A stretch of DNA of 64,000 bases from Quisquiliibacterium transsilvanicum (GTDB taxonomy: Bacteria > Pseudomonadota > Gammaproteobacteria > Burkholderiales > Burkholderiaceae_E): contig NZ_JACHGB010000001.1 in assembly GCF_014202215.1 (NCBI RefSeq), forward strand, positions 280,751-344,750. The letters are read 5' to 3'. Shown piece by piece: positions 49,345 through 56,271 of this stretch; position 1 is the first letter of the stretch, and each line of letters opens with the position of its first letter. The notes beneath the pieces are model-generated. The model was given only the letters and a program-made list of their open reading frames with translations. It was not told the DNA's origin and did not search any database. Position numbers and translations under genes: made by a program.

Positions 49345-49560
49345 CGTGCTTGCCACACGTGGTGGTTCGCGTAGTCGCCTCAAGGCGACCGGTACCGGCC
49401 TTCGTTCACCGGCTTGAGCTCTGGGGTCGTGCAGGCTTCATCGATAATTTCGCCCTCCACTCTCGCCGTCGCTTGCGACGAGGGGCCGGGCTTTCAGCCC
49501 CACCCGACTGCCGTGCGACGATTCAAGTGAACCGCGTCCGGCGCCCCAGGTCAAGCACTG
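49345..49560 (-). other. Structured intergenic region, possible small RNA or small ORF
   Basis: About 215 bases with no standard gene. On the minus strand a TTGACC box (49554-49549) and TTCACT (49531-49526) are 17 bases apart, and the terminator at 49308 follows. Short hairpins are visible (CGTCGCAAGCGACG, GGGCTGAAAGCCC, GTCGCCTTGAGGCGAC). A short open frame from about 49470 down to 49387 could encode some 30 residues. Either reading is tentative. Confidence 0.3.
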
Positions 49561-49621
49561 GATGTCGCGGATGCGGCGCATTCGTGATTTTCATCAGCAA
49601 AGGCCGACGGCCGGCCCCGGT

Positions 49622-50530
49622 TCAGGGCTGGGCGGGGGGCTCGCCGCCCAGCGCGTCGACCAGGTCGTCGAGGAGCTTCGCGAGCTCGCCGGTCATCAGC
49701 ATCATGTCGGAATCGAAGCGCTCCTCGGCGCCCGAGTCGCCGGCATCGCCAGCGCCTTCCTTGAGCACGTCCAGGGGGCGCACCCGACGGATCTCGAGCC
49801 GGTCGGTGAGCAGGAAGCTGATCCGGCCGGCCCAGGTGAGGGCGAGCTTGGTGCAGTCCTTGCCCGCCTTGACGTGGCGCGCGATCTCCTCCTGCTCCAG
49901 CGACTGGTTCGCATAGCGGACCGTGGCCTTGCCGCCGCGCGCCTTCAGTTCGACGTCCTGGTCGACCGTGAAGCCGGGGGGAGGATCTTCGGCCTGGATC
50001 CAGGCGGTCATCGCCCCGGCGACCGAACCAGTCACCTTGAGCGGGCGCGCGGGAAAGCCCTCGATGCAGCGCCCCATCAGCTCGTAAACCTCCTCGGCCC
50101 GGCCCGCGGACGCGGCGTCCACCGCCAGCCAGCCGTTGGCGCGGTCGATCCAGGCGCGGGTGTCGTTCGACAGGCTGAAGGCCCGCGGCAGCAGTTCGTC
50201 GCGTACCTGCTCCTTGAGTTCCTTCATGCGCTTGCGGCCAGGCTTGAAGCCTTCGGCCGCCTCGATCTGCTCGGCGCGCTGGCGCACCACCTGGGTGACG
50301 ACCTTGGCGGGAAGCAGCTTCTTCTCCTCGCGCAGCGCGACCAGCAGCTGTCCCTGCACCGAATGCACGAGGGTCGAGGCGCCTTCGCGCGGCGGCACCC
50401 AGCCGACACTGCGCTCCTCGATGCTGGTGGCCTGTGCGAACGCGCGCTCGCGCAGGCGCTCGTCAAGGGATTCCGGGGACACATCCCAGCCGCGGGGGAT
50501 GCGATAGACGATCAGGTTCTTGAACCACAT
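49622..50530 (-). CDS. rdgC: Recombination-associated protein RdgC
   Basis: A 302-residue RdgC, a ring-shaped dimer that binds double-stranded DNA and restrains RecA. The family start MWFKNLIVYRI, PPREG near residue 47, VALREEKKLLPAKVV, and CTKLALTWAGRISFLLTD are all present at normal length. The acidic tail ends in a Gly/Pro stretch. A heptanucleotide repeat lies 50 bases upstream of its start. Confidence 0.96.
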   Translation of the reverse strand: MWFKNLIVYRIPRGWDVSPESLDERLRERAFAQATSIEERSVGWVPPREGASTLVHSVQGQLLVALREEKKLLPAKVVTQVVRQRAEQIEAAEGFKPGRKRMKELKEQVRDELLPRAFSLSNDTRAWIDRANGWLAVDAASAGRAEEVYELMGRCIEGFPARPLKVTGSVAGAMTAWIQAEDPPPGFTVDQDVELKARGGKATVRYANQSLEQEEIARHVKAGKDCTKLALTWAGRISFLLTDRLEIRRVRPLDVLKEGAGDAGDSGAEERFDSDMMLMTGELAKLLDDLVDALGGEPPAQP

Positions 50531-50580
50531 GGGCGGGCGAGTCTCGGGGGGTCGGGAGGGGCGTGAGTATGCCTTATGGG

Positions 50581-50678
50581 GTGAAGGGTGAAGGGTGAAG
50601 GGTGAAGGGTGAAGGGTGAAGGGGGAAGGGGGAAGGGGGAAGGGGGAAGTGGGAAGGGGGAAGGGGGAAGGGGGAAGG
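50581..50678. repeat. Heptanucleotide tandem repeat, 14 units
   Basis: Six GTGAAGG units are followed by eight GGGAAGG units, one of them GGGAAGT. The tract lies between the divergent-side start of rdgC (50530) and the 3' end of the cyclase gene (50722), within the rdgC upstream region. Such tracts can change length by slippage. Confidence 0.92.
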
Positions 50679-50721
50679 GGGTGGCGCGCCCGGCGGCCTT
50701 GGCGGCCGGGCGCGCTGGCGA

Positions 50722-51678
50722 TCAGCGGATCGCGACGGGGTTGATCATCGACTGCACCGCGCCCTTGTACTTGGCGTGGCCGAGCACGAACATGAACTCG
50801 TAGGCCTTGTCCTTGGCGAGCGCGGCGGTGCCCATGCCCTCCAGGATGAAGGTGCCGGTCTGCGCCAGCAGGATCTGATGCACTTCGAACAGCCCCGAGT
50901 CCTTCTCGAAGGGGATCGCCTCCAGTGCCGCGGTGTCAGCGCCGATCGCGACGACGCCTTTGGAGGTCAGGTAGCGAGCACCGCCCACGCCGAGACCGGG
51001 CTGCATGGCGACGAACTTCTTCGGGTCCTTCTCTGCCATCGACGCCCATCCGGTATGGAACAGCACCACGTCGCCCTCGCGGATCTCGACGCCCTGCTTC
51101 TTCGCGGCGCCGTCGATCTCGGCCTGGTTGAAGGGAGTTCCCTCCTTCACGACGTCCACTCCGAGGTAGGCGGCCATGTCGAGCAGCACGCCGCGCGTGA
51201 CGATCGGGGGCACCTTGTCGATGCCGAGCTTGGTCAGCCCGCCGATCTGCGCGAAGTCCTTCGCGTGATTGCCGTTGTAGTAGACGTTGTCGATGCCGAC
51301 GTGGCCCAGGCCGTCGAGCTGGCTGCCCATGCCGATCCAGCAGTTCAGGATGTCATCGTTGTAGCTCATCTTCTTCGGGCCCAGCGTGGTGCTCTGGGCC
51401 TGGCCCGGCTGGACGATGTAGATCTTGCATCCGCGCGGATCGTAGGCCGGGGTGGTCGACGACACCACCTGTCCGAGTTCGTACACCTTGCCGGTCTTGA
51501 TCAGGCGGGCCGCATCGAGCACCAGCTTGGGCTTCAGGTAGTTCGCGGCGCCGATCTCGTCGTTCGGGCCCCACTTGGACTTGGTCCAGTCCGCCTGCTG
51601 GGCGCCGGCGAGGGAGGACGCGAGCGCAAGCGAGGCGGCGATCGTCGAGAGCAGGGCGGTGCGGGTCGGTTTCTTCAC
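50722..51678 (-). CDS. Exported cyclase family protein (kynurenine formamidase-like)
   Basis: A 318-residue protein with a signal peptide (KKPTRTALLSTIAASLALASSLAGAQQ region, residues 1-27) and a cyclase/formamidase domain. The metal-site segment reads SQLDGLGHVGIDNVYYNG, where many relatives have H-x-G-T-H-x-D. DVVLFHTGW and QPGLGVGGARYLTSKGV are other blocks. It probably hydrolyses an amide or lactone in the periplasm; substrate unknown. GTG start with GAGGAGA five bases upstream. Confidence 0.82.
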   Translation of the reverse strand: MKKPTRTALLSTIAASLALASSLAGAQQADWTKSKWGPNDEIGAANYLKPKLVLDAARLIKTGKVYELGQVVSSTTPAYDPRGCKIYIVQPGQAQSTTLGPKKMSYNDDILNCWIGMGSQLDGLGHVGIDNVYYNGNHAKDFAQIGGLTKLGIDKVPPIVTRGVLLDMAAYLGVDVVKEGTPFNQAEIDGAAKKQGVEIREGDVVLFHTGWASMAEKDPKKFVAMQPGLGVGGARYLTSKGVVAIGADTAALEAIPFEKDSGLFEVHQILLAQTGTFILEGMGTAALAKDKAYEFMFVLGHAKYKGAVQSMINPVAIR

Positions 51679-51867
51679 GGTGTCTCCTCTATTTTCTAGT
51701 TGGATGTTCCCGGCCGCAGCGTCGAGCGCCTGCGGACCGGGCGGGCTCATCTTCGACGCCGCTTGGGGCCGCGTCAATCGCCGGGAACGCTGCGCCCATG
51801 CCGAAGCGTGGCTGCGGTGCCCGGCGTGGCGTGCATCGGGCTGTCGAATCGAGACGACGCCGGTCCC

Positions 51868-51873
51868 TATAAT
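51868..51873 (+). promoter_or_regulatory. -10 box of tRNA-Leu
   Basis: A perfect TATAAT 20 bases before the tRNA-Leu 5' end. No good -35 is found at 16-18 bases. Confidence 0.55.
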
Positions 51874-51893
51874 GCGCACGCGCTCCTGCACGG

Positions 51894-51981
51894 GCCCCGA
51901 TGGCGGAATTGGCAGACGCACCGGACTTAAAATCCGGAGCCCGAAAAGGGCGTGCGGGTTCGAAACCCGCTCGGGGCACCA
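51894..51981 (+). tRNA. tRNA-Leu (anticodon TAA)
   Basis: An 88-base class II tRNA with acceptor GCCCCGA/TCGGGGC, anticodon loop CTTAAAA, a long variable arm (CCCGAAAAGGGCGT) and encoded CCA. Its 3' half is the likely integration site of the element that follows. In E. coli the same isoacceptor (leuZ) follows glyW-cysT; here it is 7.4 kb from them. Confidence 0.96.
51950..51981 (+). other. Probable left attachment site (attL) in the tRNA-Leu 3' end
   Basis: The T-arm and acceptor 3' strand of tRNA-Leu mark the border between ordinary host genes and phage-like genes. A second copy of this segment would be expected beyond the right window edge; it is not present in the window, so the exact core is unproven. 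Confidence 0.45.
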
Positions 51982-52026
51982 TTCTTCAAGGGGTGCGTGA
52001 AAAATAGGCAGGCAAAAAACGGGCTC

Positions 52027-52046
52027 GGTCTACACAAGGTCTACAC
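52027..52046. repeat. GGTCTACAC direct repeat, possible integrase arm sites
   Basis: Two GGTCTACAC copies at 52027-52035 and 52038-52046, with an 11-base period, lie 46 bases past the tRNA. Closely spaced short repeats beside a tRNA junction are typical of tyrosine-integrase arm sites. Confidence 0.4.
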
Positions 52047-52060
52047 TTCTCCGGCCGCCG

Positions 52061-52118
52061 CGCTCAACAGCCGCCACCAGCTCGGGGGCGCCGTGGTCGA
52101 GGACTTCGCGGGCGCGCT
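52061..52118. repeat. 58-bp direct repeat, copy 1
   Basis: Matches 52284-52341 with a single mismatch, period 223. It repeats the part of the ParB-like remnant coding for AREVLDHGAPELVAAVER and joins foreign sequence at 52060. Confidence 0.9.
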
Positions 52119-52283
52119 CGGTTCTTGCGCTTCGTCTCTTCGATGTCGGCGCGCATTGATTCGTTGTCGGCGGCGAGCTTCGCCAGATGCCGAAGCTGAT
52201 CCTTTCCTGCTGCGACGGCAGCGGCCTGAACGTCCTTCGGTGCGCGCGCTGCATTCGCCGCCGCGCTCACGCTCACCTCGCCA

Positions 52284-52341
52284 CGCTCAACAGCCGCCAC
52301 CAGCTCGGGGGCTCCGTGGTCGAGGACTTCGCGGGCGCGCT
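52284..52341. repeat. 58-bp direct repeat, copy 2
   Basis: The in-frame copy within the ParB-like remnant; see 52061-52118. Confidence 0.9.
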
Positions 52342-52399
52342 GGACGGATCGACGGCCGACATTCAGCAGCTCGGCGGCAGCGTCCTGGCTTACCGCGGG

Positions 52400-52415
52400 T
52401 GCGCCAATTGGCGCA
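52400..52415. repeat. CAATTG-centred palindrome inside the ParB-like remnant
   Basis: TGCGCCAATTGGCGCA is a perfect 16-bp palindrome read in frame as His-Ala-Pro-Ile-Gly-Ala. Its flanks (GATTCGC and a following CCC) resemble those of the array palindrome at 53129. Confidence 0.85.
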
Positions 52416-52617
52416 TGCTGATTCGCACCCTTGCGCAGCTTCGCCAGCTTCCCCGCCACCATCGCCCGCTGGCTCTCGTCCAGGTGCCGGCGGTGCAGGT
52501 TGAGCGAGACGACGATGCGGCCCGCCGTAGCGGCCCCACAAGGCGACAAAAAGCCCGGCGGGCACCGAAGCACCGGCCGGGCTGTTTCGACGCACTGTGG
52601 CGCGTTCTATGGGCCAG

Positions 52618-52897
52618 TCATTCCTCGCCGTCGCCCAGGTGGCCACGGACGTGGCGGTAGAGGGTCTGGCGATTCTGTTCCTGCTCCGCTGCAGACGGTT
52701 CGGTATCCAGCGCGGCCCCGTAGATGATGAACAGCAGGTCTCGCGCTCGAATGCTCAGGCCCCGGAGGGCGTACAGGCTTTCGGCGTCGATCCGCGAGCA
52801 GTGCCTCGGCTGCTTCCCCGAGCATCCGCACGCGGTCCTCTCGCGTGAACGCGGCGGGCATTCGGCTGCGGTTGAAGGGATCGAAGGGGACCGGCAT
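52618..52897 (-). pseudogene. Unknown element gene with a frameshift
   Basis: An N-terminal frame (MPVPFDPFNRSRMPAAFTRE, then DRVRMLGEAAEALLAD) starts at ATG 52897, and a second frame shifted by one base continues near 52795 as DAESLYALRGLSIRARDLLF and ends at TGA 52618 with ASA-free, acidic sequence HVRGHLGDGEE. Both parts have protein-like composition and join to about 92 residues. No family recognised. One base lost or gained, a sequencing error, or less likely programmed shifting would explain it. Confidence 0.5.
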
Positions 52898-53009
52898 TCG
52901 GCAGGGCTCGCCACGTGCGCAGGAGAAGGCCGGCTCGCGCTTCGTCGGACACGCGAGACGGTGCGCGCAGCGTACAGCACTCCGGGCTCATTTCGTGAGC
53001 CCGCCTAGA

Positions 53010-53250
53010 TTCGCCAATTGGCGAAGCTTCCGGCACTCCGCACGCGCGCGGGCTGGAGGCTTGGCGTTGCGTAAGTGCATCAATTGAGGCACTTCCCCCA
53101 CCCCGCACGCGCGCGGGTAGGAGGCAGGTGCATCAATTGATGCAGCTCGATTCGCGCCCCCACCCCTCACGCGCGCGGGTAGGAGTGGCGCTGCGTCAAG
53201 GCATCAATTGATGCCTTGCCCCCACCCCTCACGCGCGCGGGTAGGAGGCA
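53010..53250. repeat. Array of four variable palindromes with a conserved linker
   Basis: Palindromes at 53010-53025, 53073-53094, 53129-53144 and 53197-53218 all centre on CAATTG but have different, self-complementary arms (TTCGCC/GGCGAA, AAGTGC/GCACTT, TGCAT/ATGCA, CAAGGCAT/ATGCCTTG). Between them a linker with core CACGCGCGCGGG recurs at 53041, 53106, 53168 and 53230, spaced 65, 62 and 62 bases. No gene covers the region convincingly. Confidence 0.85.
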
Positions 53251-53270
53251 CGCGAGGGTTCTCCCTCGCG
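53251..53270. other. Hairpin at the right edge of the palindrome array
   Basis: CGCGAGGG and CCCTCGCG form a perfect 8-bp stem with loop TTCT directly after the last array linker. From here to 53370 I see no further gene or clear site. Confidence 0.6.
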
Positions 53271-53370
53271 CTGCTCGCACCAGGAGAAGGCCGGGCGTGT
53301 CGGGTCAACCTGGCCGAGCCACGGTCAACCGGACAGGCAACCTTTCCGGCCGGCAACAGAAGATGTTGTC

Positions 53371-53619
53371 CTAGCGCGGACGCCAGGGCTCCCACTGCTC
53401 CCAAATCCAGTAGTTCGCTCGCCCGCTGTCCAGGCGATGCACCAGGCGCACGCGCAGGCGCCATACCCGGTCTGGCTTGTCGAGTACGATCTTCAGCCGG
53501 CCGCCGTCGTCCAGTGCGGCCTGGACGCGAGCGAACGCCACCGGATCACGCAGGGCGAGCCGCCACAGAATGTTCCGCTGCAGCGCCTCGGCGTCCTGCG
53601 GCCAGGTGTCAGGATGCAT
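53371..53619 (-). CDS. Hypothetical protein (82 aa) of the mobile element
   Basis: An 82-residue basic protein rich in Trp and Arg (ILWRLALRDPVAFARVQAAL, WRLRVRLVHRLDSG, YWIWEQWEPWRPR). No family recognised. It overlaps the upstream small gene by 11 bases and ends at TAG. Last intact gene of the capsid-side operon before the decayed end of the element. Confidence 0.5.
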   Translation of the reverse strand: MHPDTWPQDAEALQRNILWRLALRDPVAFARVQAALDDGGRLKIVLDKPDRVWRLRVRLVHRLDSGRANYWIWEQWEPWRPR

Positions 53620-53926
53620 CTTCAGGTCGGGCGAGAATGGGGGCGCCCTTGCTCCGGTCTCCCAGGCCGCAGGCGCGGTGCCTGCCGAGTCGCAAGGTCA
53701 TCTCGGCAGGCGCGGTGCCAGGCATCAGAACTGCGGACGGCCAGCAGCGAACGTCTTGCAGCTCCAGTCGCGCGCCCATGCCTGGCCTGGTCAGCACGCC
53801 CAGGCGCCGGCCGGCGCCGACATCGCCCCCACCGCATCCAGAGAGGAATCGGGTGCGCTTCGCGTACGCGATGGAGCACGCGGCCCACAGAAGCGCGGCG
53901 GCCGAAGCCGCGTGGTGCCCAGCCAT
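53609..53926 (-). CDS. Hypothetical protein (105 aa), possible export signal
   Basis: A 105-residue frame starting at ATG 53926 with AGGAG eight bases upstream. Residues 5-20 (HAASAAALLWAACSIAY) are hydrophobic and could form a signal or single membrane helix. The rest is Arg/Gly-rich with four further cysteines. It follows the capsid gene by 72 bases and overlaps the next gene. Function unknown; coding status moderate. Confidence 0.4.
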   Translation of the reverse strand: MAGHHAASAAALLWAACSIAYAKRTRFLSGCGGGDVGAGRRLGVLTRPGMGARLELQDVRCWPSAVLMPGTAPAEMTLRLGRHRACGLGDRSKGAPILARPEDAS

Positions 53927-53998
53927 AGGCGAGCGCTCCTTTCGGATTCGCCGGCCTATGGCGGGACACGTCTCGGCCGGCGGCGCCCCGATGCACCG

Positions 53999-55108
53999 TT
54001 ACGCGCCGTCGCCGCGGTACAGACCGCGGTAGTCGACGGCCTTCGCTGCGAAGTCCAGCGAGCACTTCATCTCGACGGCATCGGTCGCGAACGACGTCCT
54101 CGACTCGATCCGCGGACCCTCGGCGCCCGCCAGGTACGCATACTCGACCGTATCGCAGGCACCAGGCGCCGCGGCCAGGTACCACGCCGATGCGCTCAGG
54201 CCCGAGAGCAGCGGCTCGACCACCGGCTCCAGCGACGTGCGGCCGCCGGCGCGGAACTCGTTGACGTCGCCCGGCTTGGCCGGCACGTAGTTGTGCGATG
54301 TGAGCTGGTAGGCGGTCTGCTCCAGCTCGCCCGGCACGATGAGGAAAGCGGGCGCGATGTTCAGCACCTCGCCCTGAAGTCCCTTCTGGGCTCGCATCGC
54401 CGCCCGGCCGGCGGCCAGCGCGCTGGCCTGCAAAGCAGAGCCAGAGCCGGTGCCCAGGTTGCCGCGGGATGTGTGGAACAGCGGCACGCCGTCGGCCATG
54501 TTCGGGTTCGCGGTGAGCTGCGCGTACACCGTGCGGTTCTCCAGCCTGGCGGCCGCCCCAGCGAAGGCCGAGATGAGCCGGTCGAAAGCGCGAAGATCGT
54601 CGTTGACGATCGCCTGCCGCGTCAGCGAGACGATGCGTCCGAAGGTCGTCAGCGCGTAGGTCTCGCCGCTGTCGGTCATCGTGCCGTACCGGATCTCGCC
54701 GTGCTCGTTGACCTGCAGCAGCTCGGGCGCGGCCGAGAGCTGCACCACGTTCACCGGGCGGAAGTCCTGCAGGTCGGGTGCTCGCCGTGCCCACAGTCGA
54801 TAGGTGCGCGGTGCACCGGCGTACGCGTCGGACAGACGCTTGTTCGCCACGTTCGCCAGCAGCGACGGGAAGTCGGCCCCGCCCTGGGATCGGACGTTCA
54901 TCATCAAGCCCAGCACTTCGCCGGCGGTCTTGCCGCGGGTCTCGATCCCGTTCAGGGCCAGCAGGTCGCGCCCGGCGCCGACCAGCGTGGTCCCGGCCTT
55001 CTGGCGACCCAGGTCGTCCAGGCGAACGCGCGGGTCGAGGCGGTGGAGCAGGGCGCTTTCGAGCGCTCGGAAGGCGTGGGGCCGCGCAGCGGTTGCGGTG
55101 TTCATCAT
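53999..55108 (-). CDS. Phage major capsid protein (Mu-like/U35-associated type)
   Basis: A 369-residue capsid protein. DFPSLLANVANKRLSDAY, RYGTMTDSGETYALTTFGRI, SLTRQAIVNDDLRAF, VYAQLTANPNMADGVPLFH, RGNLGTGSG, AFLIVPGELEQTAYQL, GACDTVEYAYLAG and LDFAAKAVDYRGLY are blocks of the capsid part of prohead protease/major capsid fusions. Here it stands alone without the protease. GGAGG is five bases before ATG 55108. It lies directly after a probable scaffold gene. Confidence 0.85.
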   Translation of the reverse strand: MMNTATAARPHAFRALESALLHRLDPRVRLDDLGRQKAGTTLVGAGRDLLALNGIETRGKTAGEVLGLMMNVRSQGGADFPSLLANVANKRLSDAYAGAPRTYRLWARRAPDLQDFRPVNVVQLSAAPELLQVNEHGEIRYGTMTDSGETYALTTFGRIVSLTRQAIVNDDLRAFDRLISAFAGAAARLENRTVYAQLTANPNMADGVPLFHTSRGNLGTGSGSALQASALAAGRAAMRAQKGLQGEVLNIAPAFLIVPGELEQTAYQLTSHNYVPAKPGDVNEFRAGGRTSLEPVVEPLLSGLSASAWYLAAAPGACDTVEYAYLAGAEGPRIESRTSFATDAVEMKCSLDFAAKAVDYRGLYRGDGA

Positions 55109-55126
55109 CAAGTCCTCCGTGTTCGG

Positions 55127-55651
55127 TCAGTCGAGAGTGATTCCGGCCGCATCCGCGTTTCGAACCAGCTCATCGCGGGCGGACGTCAGCTTGTCGAGTT
55201 CGGCGTCGATGCGGGTCAGCTCGGCGGCGCGCTGCTCGGCGGTCATCGCGTTGGGCGGCCAGTCCTGCATCGCGTCGATCGTCGCGGCAACGGCCTTTTC
55301 TGCCTGGTCCCGAAGCAGGAAGCACAGCGCCTGGTCGAGCGCACGCGGGTCGACGTCCGTCGCCGGAAACAGGGTCGGCCTGCCAGGGCCCGCGACGTGT
55401 TCATGGATGCCCATCCGGAAGCCCTGGATGGCGAACGGTCGCACCGCCTGCTGCATCATGGTCTCGTAGCCCGAGGCCGCCGCCCGCATGCGGCCCGCGA
55501 TGAAGCTCTTGACGACGGACTTCGCCGCGGGGGCGGCCTCCACCGTGGAGCGCTTGCGCTGCAGCTCCAGGATGCGTTCGTCGAGGTCGCGCTTCTGGGC
55601 GCTTGCGGACTGGATGACGCTTCGAAGTCCGAGGAAGTCGGGAAGTTTCAC
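55127..55651 (-). CDS. Hypothetical protein, possible capsid scaffold
   Basis: A 174-residue protein with two helical, coiled-coil-like parts (ASAQKRDLDERILELQRKRS near the start and AELTRIDAELDKLTSARDEL at the end). Location 18 bases before the capsid gene and this make-up suggest a scaffold or minor head protein, but no family is recognised. GTG 55651 with GGAGCGAG upstream is chosen; a TTG at 55705 coupled to the upstream stop would add 18 residues. Confidence 0.55.
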   Translation of the reverse strand: MKLPDFLGLRSVIQSASAQKRDLDERILELQRKRSTVEAAPAAKSVVKSFIAGRMRAAASGYETMMQQAVRPFAIQGFRMGIHEHVAGPGRPTLFPATDVDPRALDQALCFLLRDQAEKAVAATIDAMQDWPPNAMTAEQRAAELTRIDAELDKLTSARDELVRNADAAGITLD

Positions 55652-55701
55652 GGGTGCTCGCTCCGGGTTGATCTCACCCACAGCGTACGCACCGCCGACT
55701 G

Positions 55702-56271
55702 TCAAATCCTGGCCGGAAAATGTCGGTGCCGGATCACGCGGTACACCTGCCGTACGGTCAGGAAGTCACCACCGTTGTGGCGGCTCGCCCAGAACAGGCA
55801 CCGACCCAGCTCGTCGGCATGCGCCGGCGGCCTGGGCAGATCGCGCCAGCGGCGCCAGTCGCCACGGGTGATGAAACGCCGCCAGGCCGCGTGCAGCGCG
55901 ACCGCCGTCGTCCAGGGGCCGTTCGCCTGCACCAGCGGCACGGCCGCCAGAAGCGCCCGGTCGCGAAACAGCCGGTCACGCTGGGCGCGGGTGCGTGGAG
56001 CGCCCAGGAGGTCCTCCAGCGACTCGCCGTCGCCCTCGATCCAGCCGGCGCACGCGGCGGCCAGGCGGTGAACGTCGGCCGGCGTGGGGCGGCCCGCCGC
56101 AACCCGCGCGACGAAGGCCAGGAACGCGTCGGGCGCCTCGCCGTCGTCATCACCGGCCGGCGGGCCGAGGTCGGCCATCACGCCGGTGGCCACCAGGCCC
56201 ACAGCGTGGTCGACCGGCTCTCCCGCGGTGGCGGCCCCGGCCTGGCCTTCGAGCTGCTCAGGCCCGCGCAT
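55702..56271 (-). CDS. Hypothetical protein (189 aa) of the mobile element
   Basis: A 189-residue protein with an Asp/Glu/Gly-rich first third and a Trp-rich, basic C-terminal part (AAWRRFITRGDWRRWRDLPR, FLTVRQVYRVIRHRHFPAR). No family recognised. ATG 56271 lies inside the end of the DUF1376 gene (14-base overlap), so the two are probably translated together. Confidence 0.6.
   Translation of the reverse strand: MRGPEQLEGQAGAATAGEPVDHAVGLVATGVMADLGPPAGDDDGEAPDAFLAFVARVAAGRPTPADVHRLAAACAGWIEGDGESLEDLLGAPRTRAQRDRLFRDRALLAAVPLVQANGPWTTAVALHAAWRRFITRGDWRRWRDLPRPPAHADELGRCLFWASRHNGGDFLTVRQVYRVIRHRHFPARI

Larger units (their letters stand above)
52061..52573 (-). pseudogene. Truncated ParB-like partition/replication protein remnant
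   Basis: The minus strand codes for SLNLHRRHLDESQRAMVAGK, then SQDAAAELLNVGRRSVQRAR (a helix-turn-helix of the ParB/KorB type), VLDHGAPELVAAVERGEVSV and a charged helix. These are the middle parts of phage and plasmid ParB-like proteins. The usual N-terminal ParB nuclease-like domain is missing and the frame ends in an out-of-frame duplicate of the gene's own middle. It is therefore a remnant. A 16-bp palindrome (52400-52415) lies in frame inside it. Confidence 0.6.

Noticed and set aside
53010..53250. CRISPR array
   Set aside because: Linker length (about 28-30 bases) and spacing are CRISPR-like, but the supposed spacers all share the CAATTG palindrome, the linkers drift, there are only four units and no cas genes.
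53208..54032. A 274-residue plus-strand frame opposite the capsid end
   Set aside because: Arg/Pro/Ala-rich shadow; the minus-strand genes have ribosome binding sites and the capsid is recognisable.
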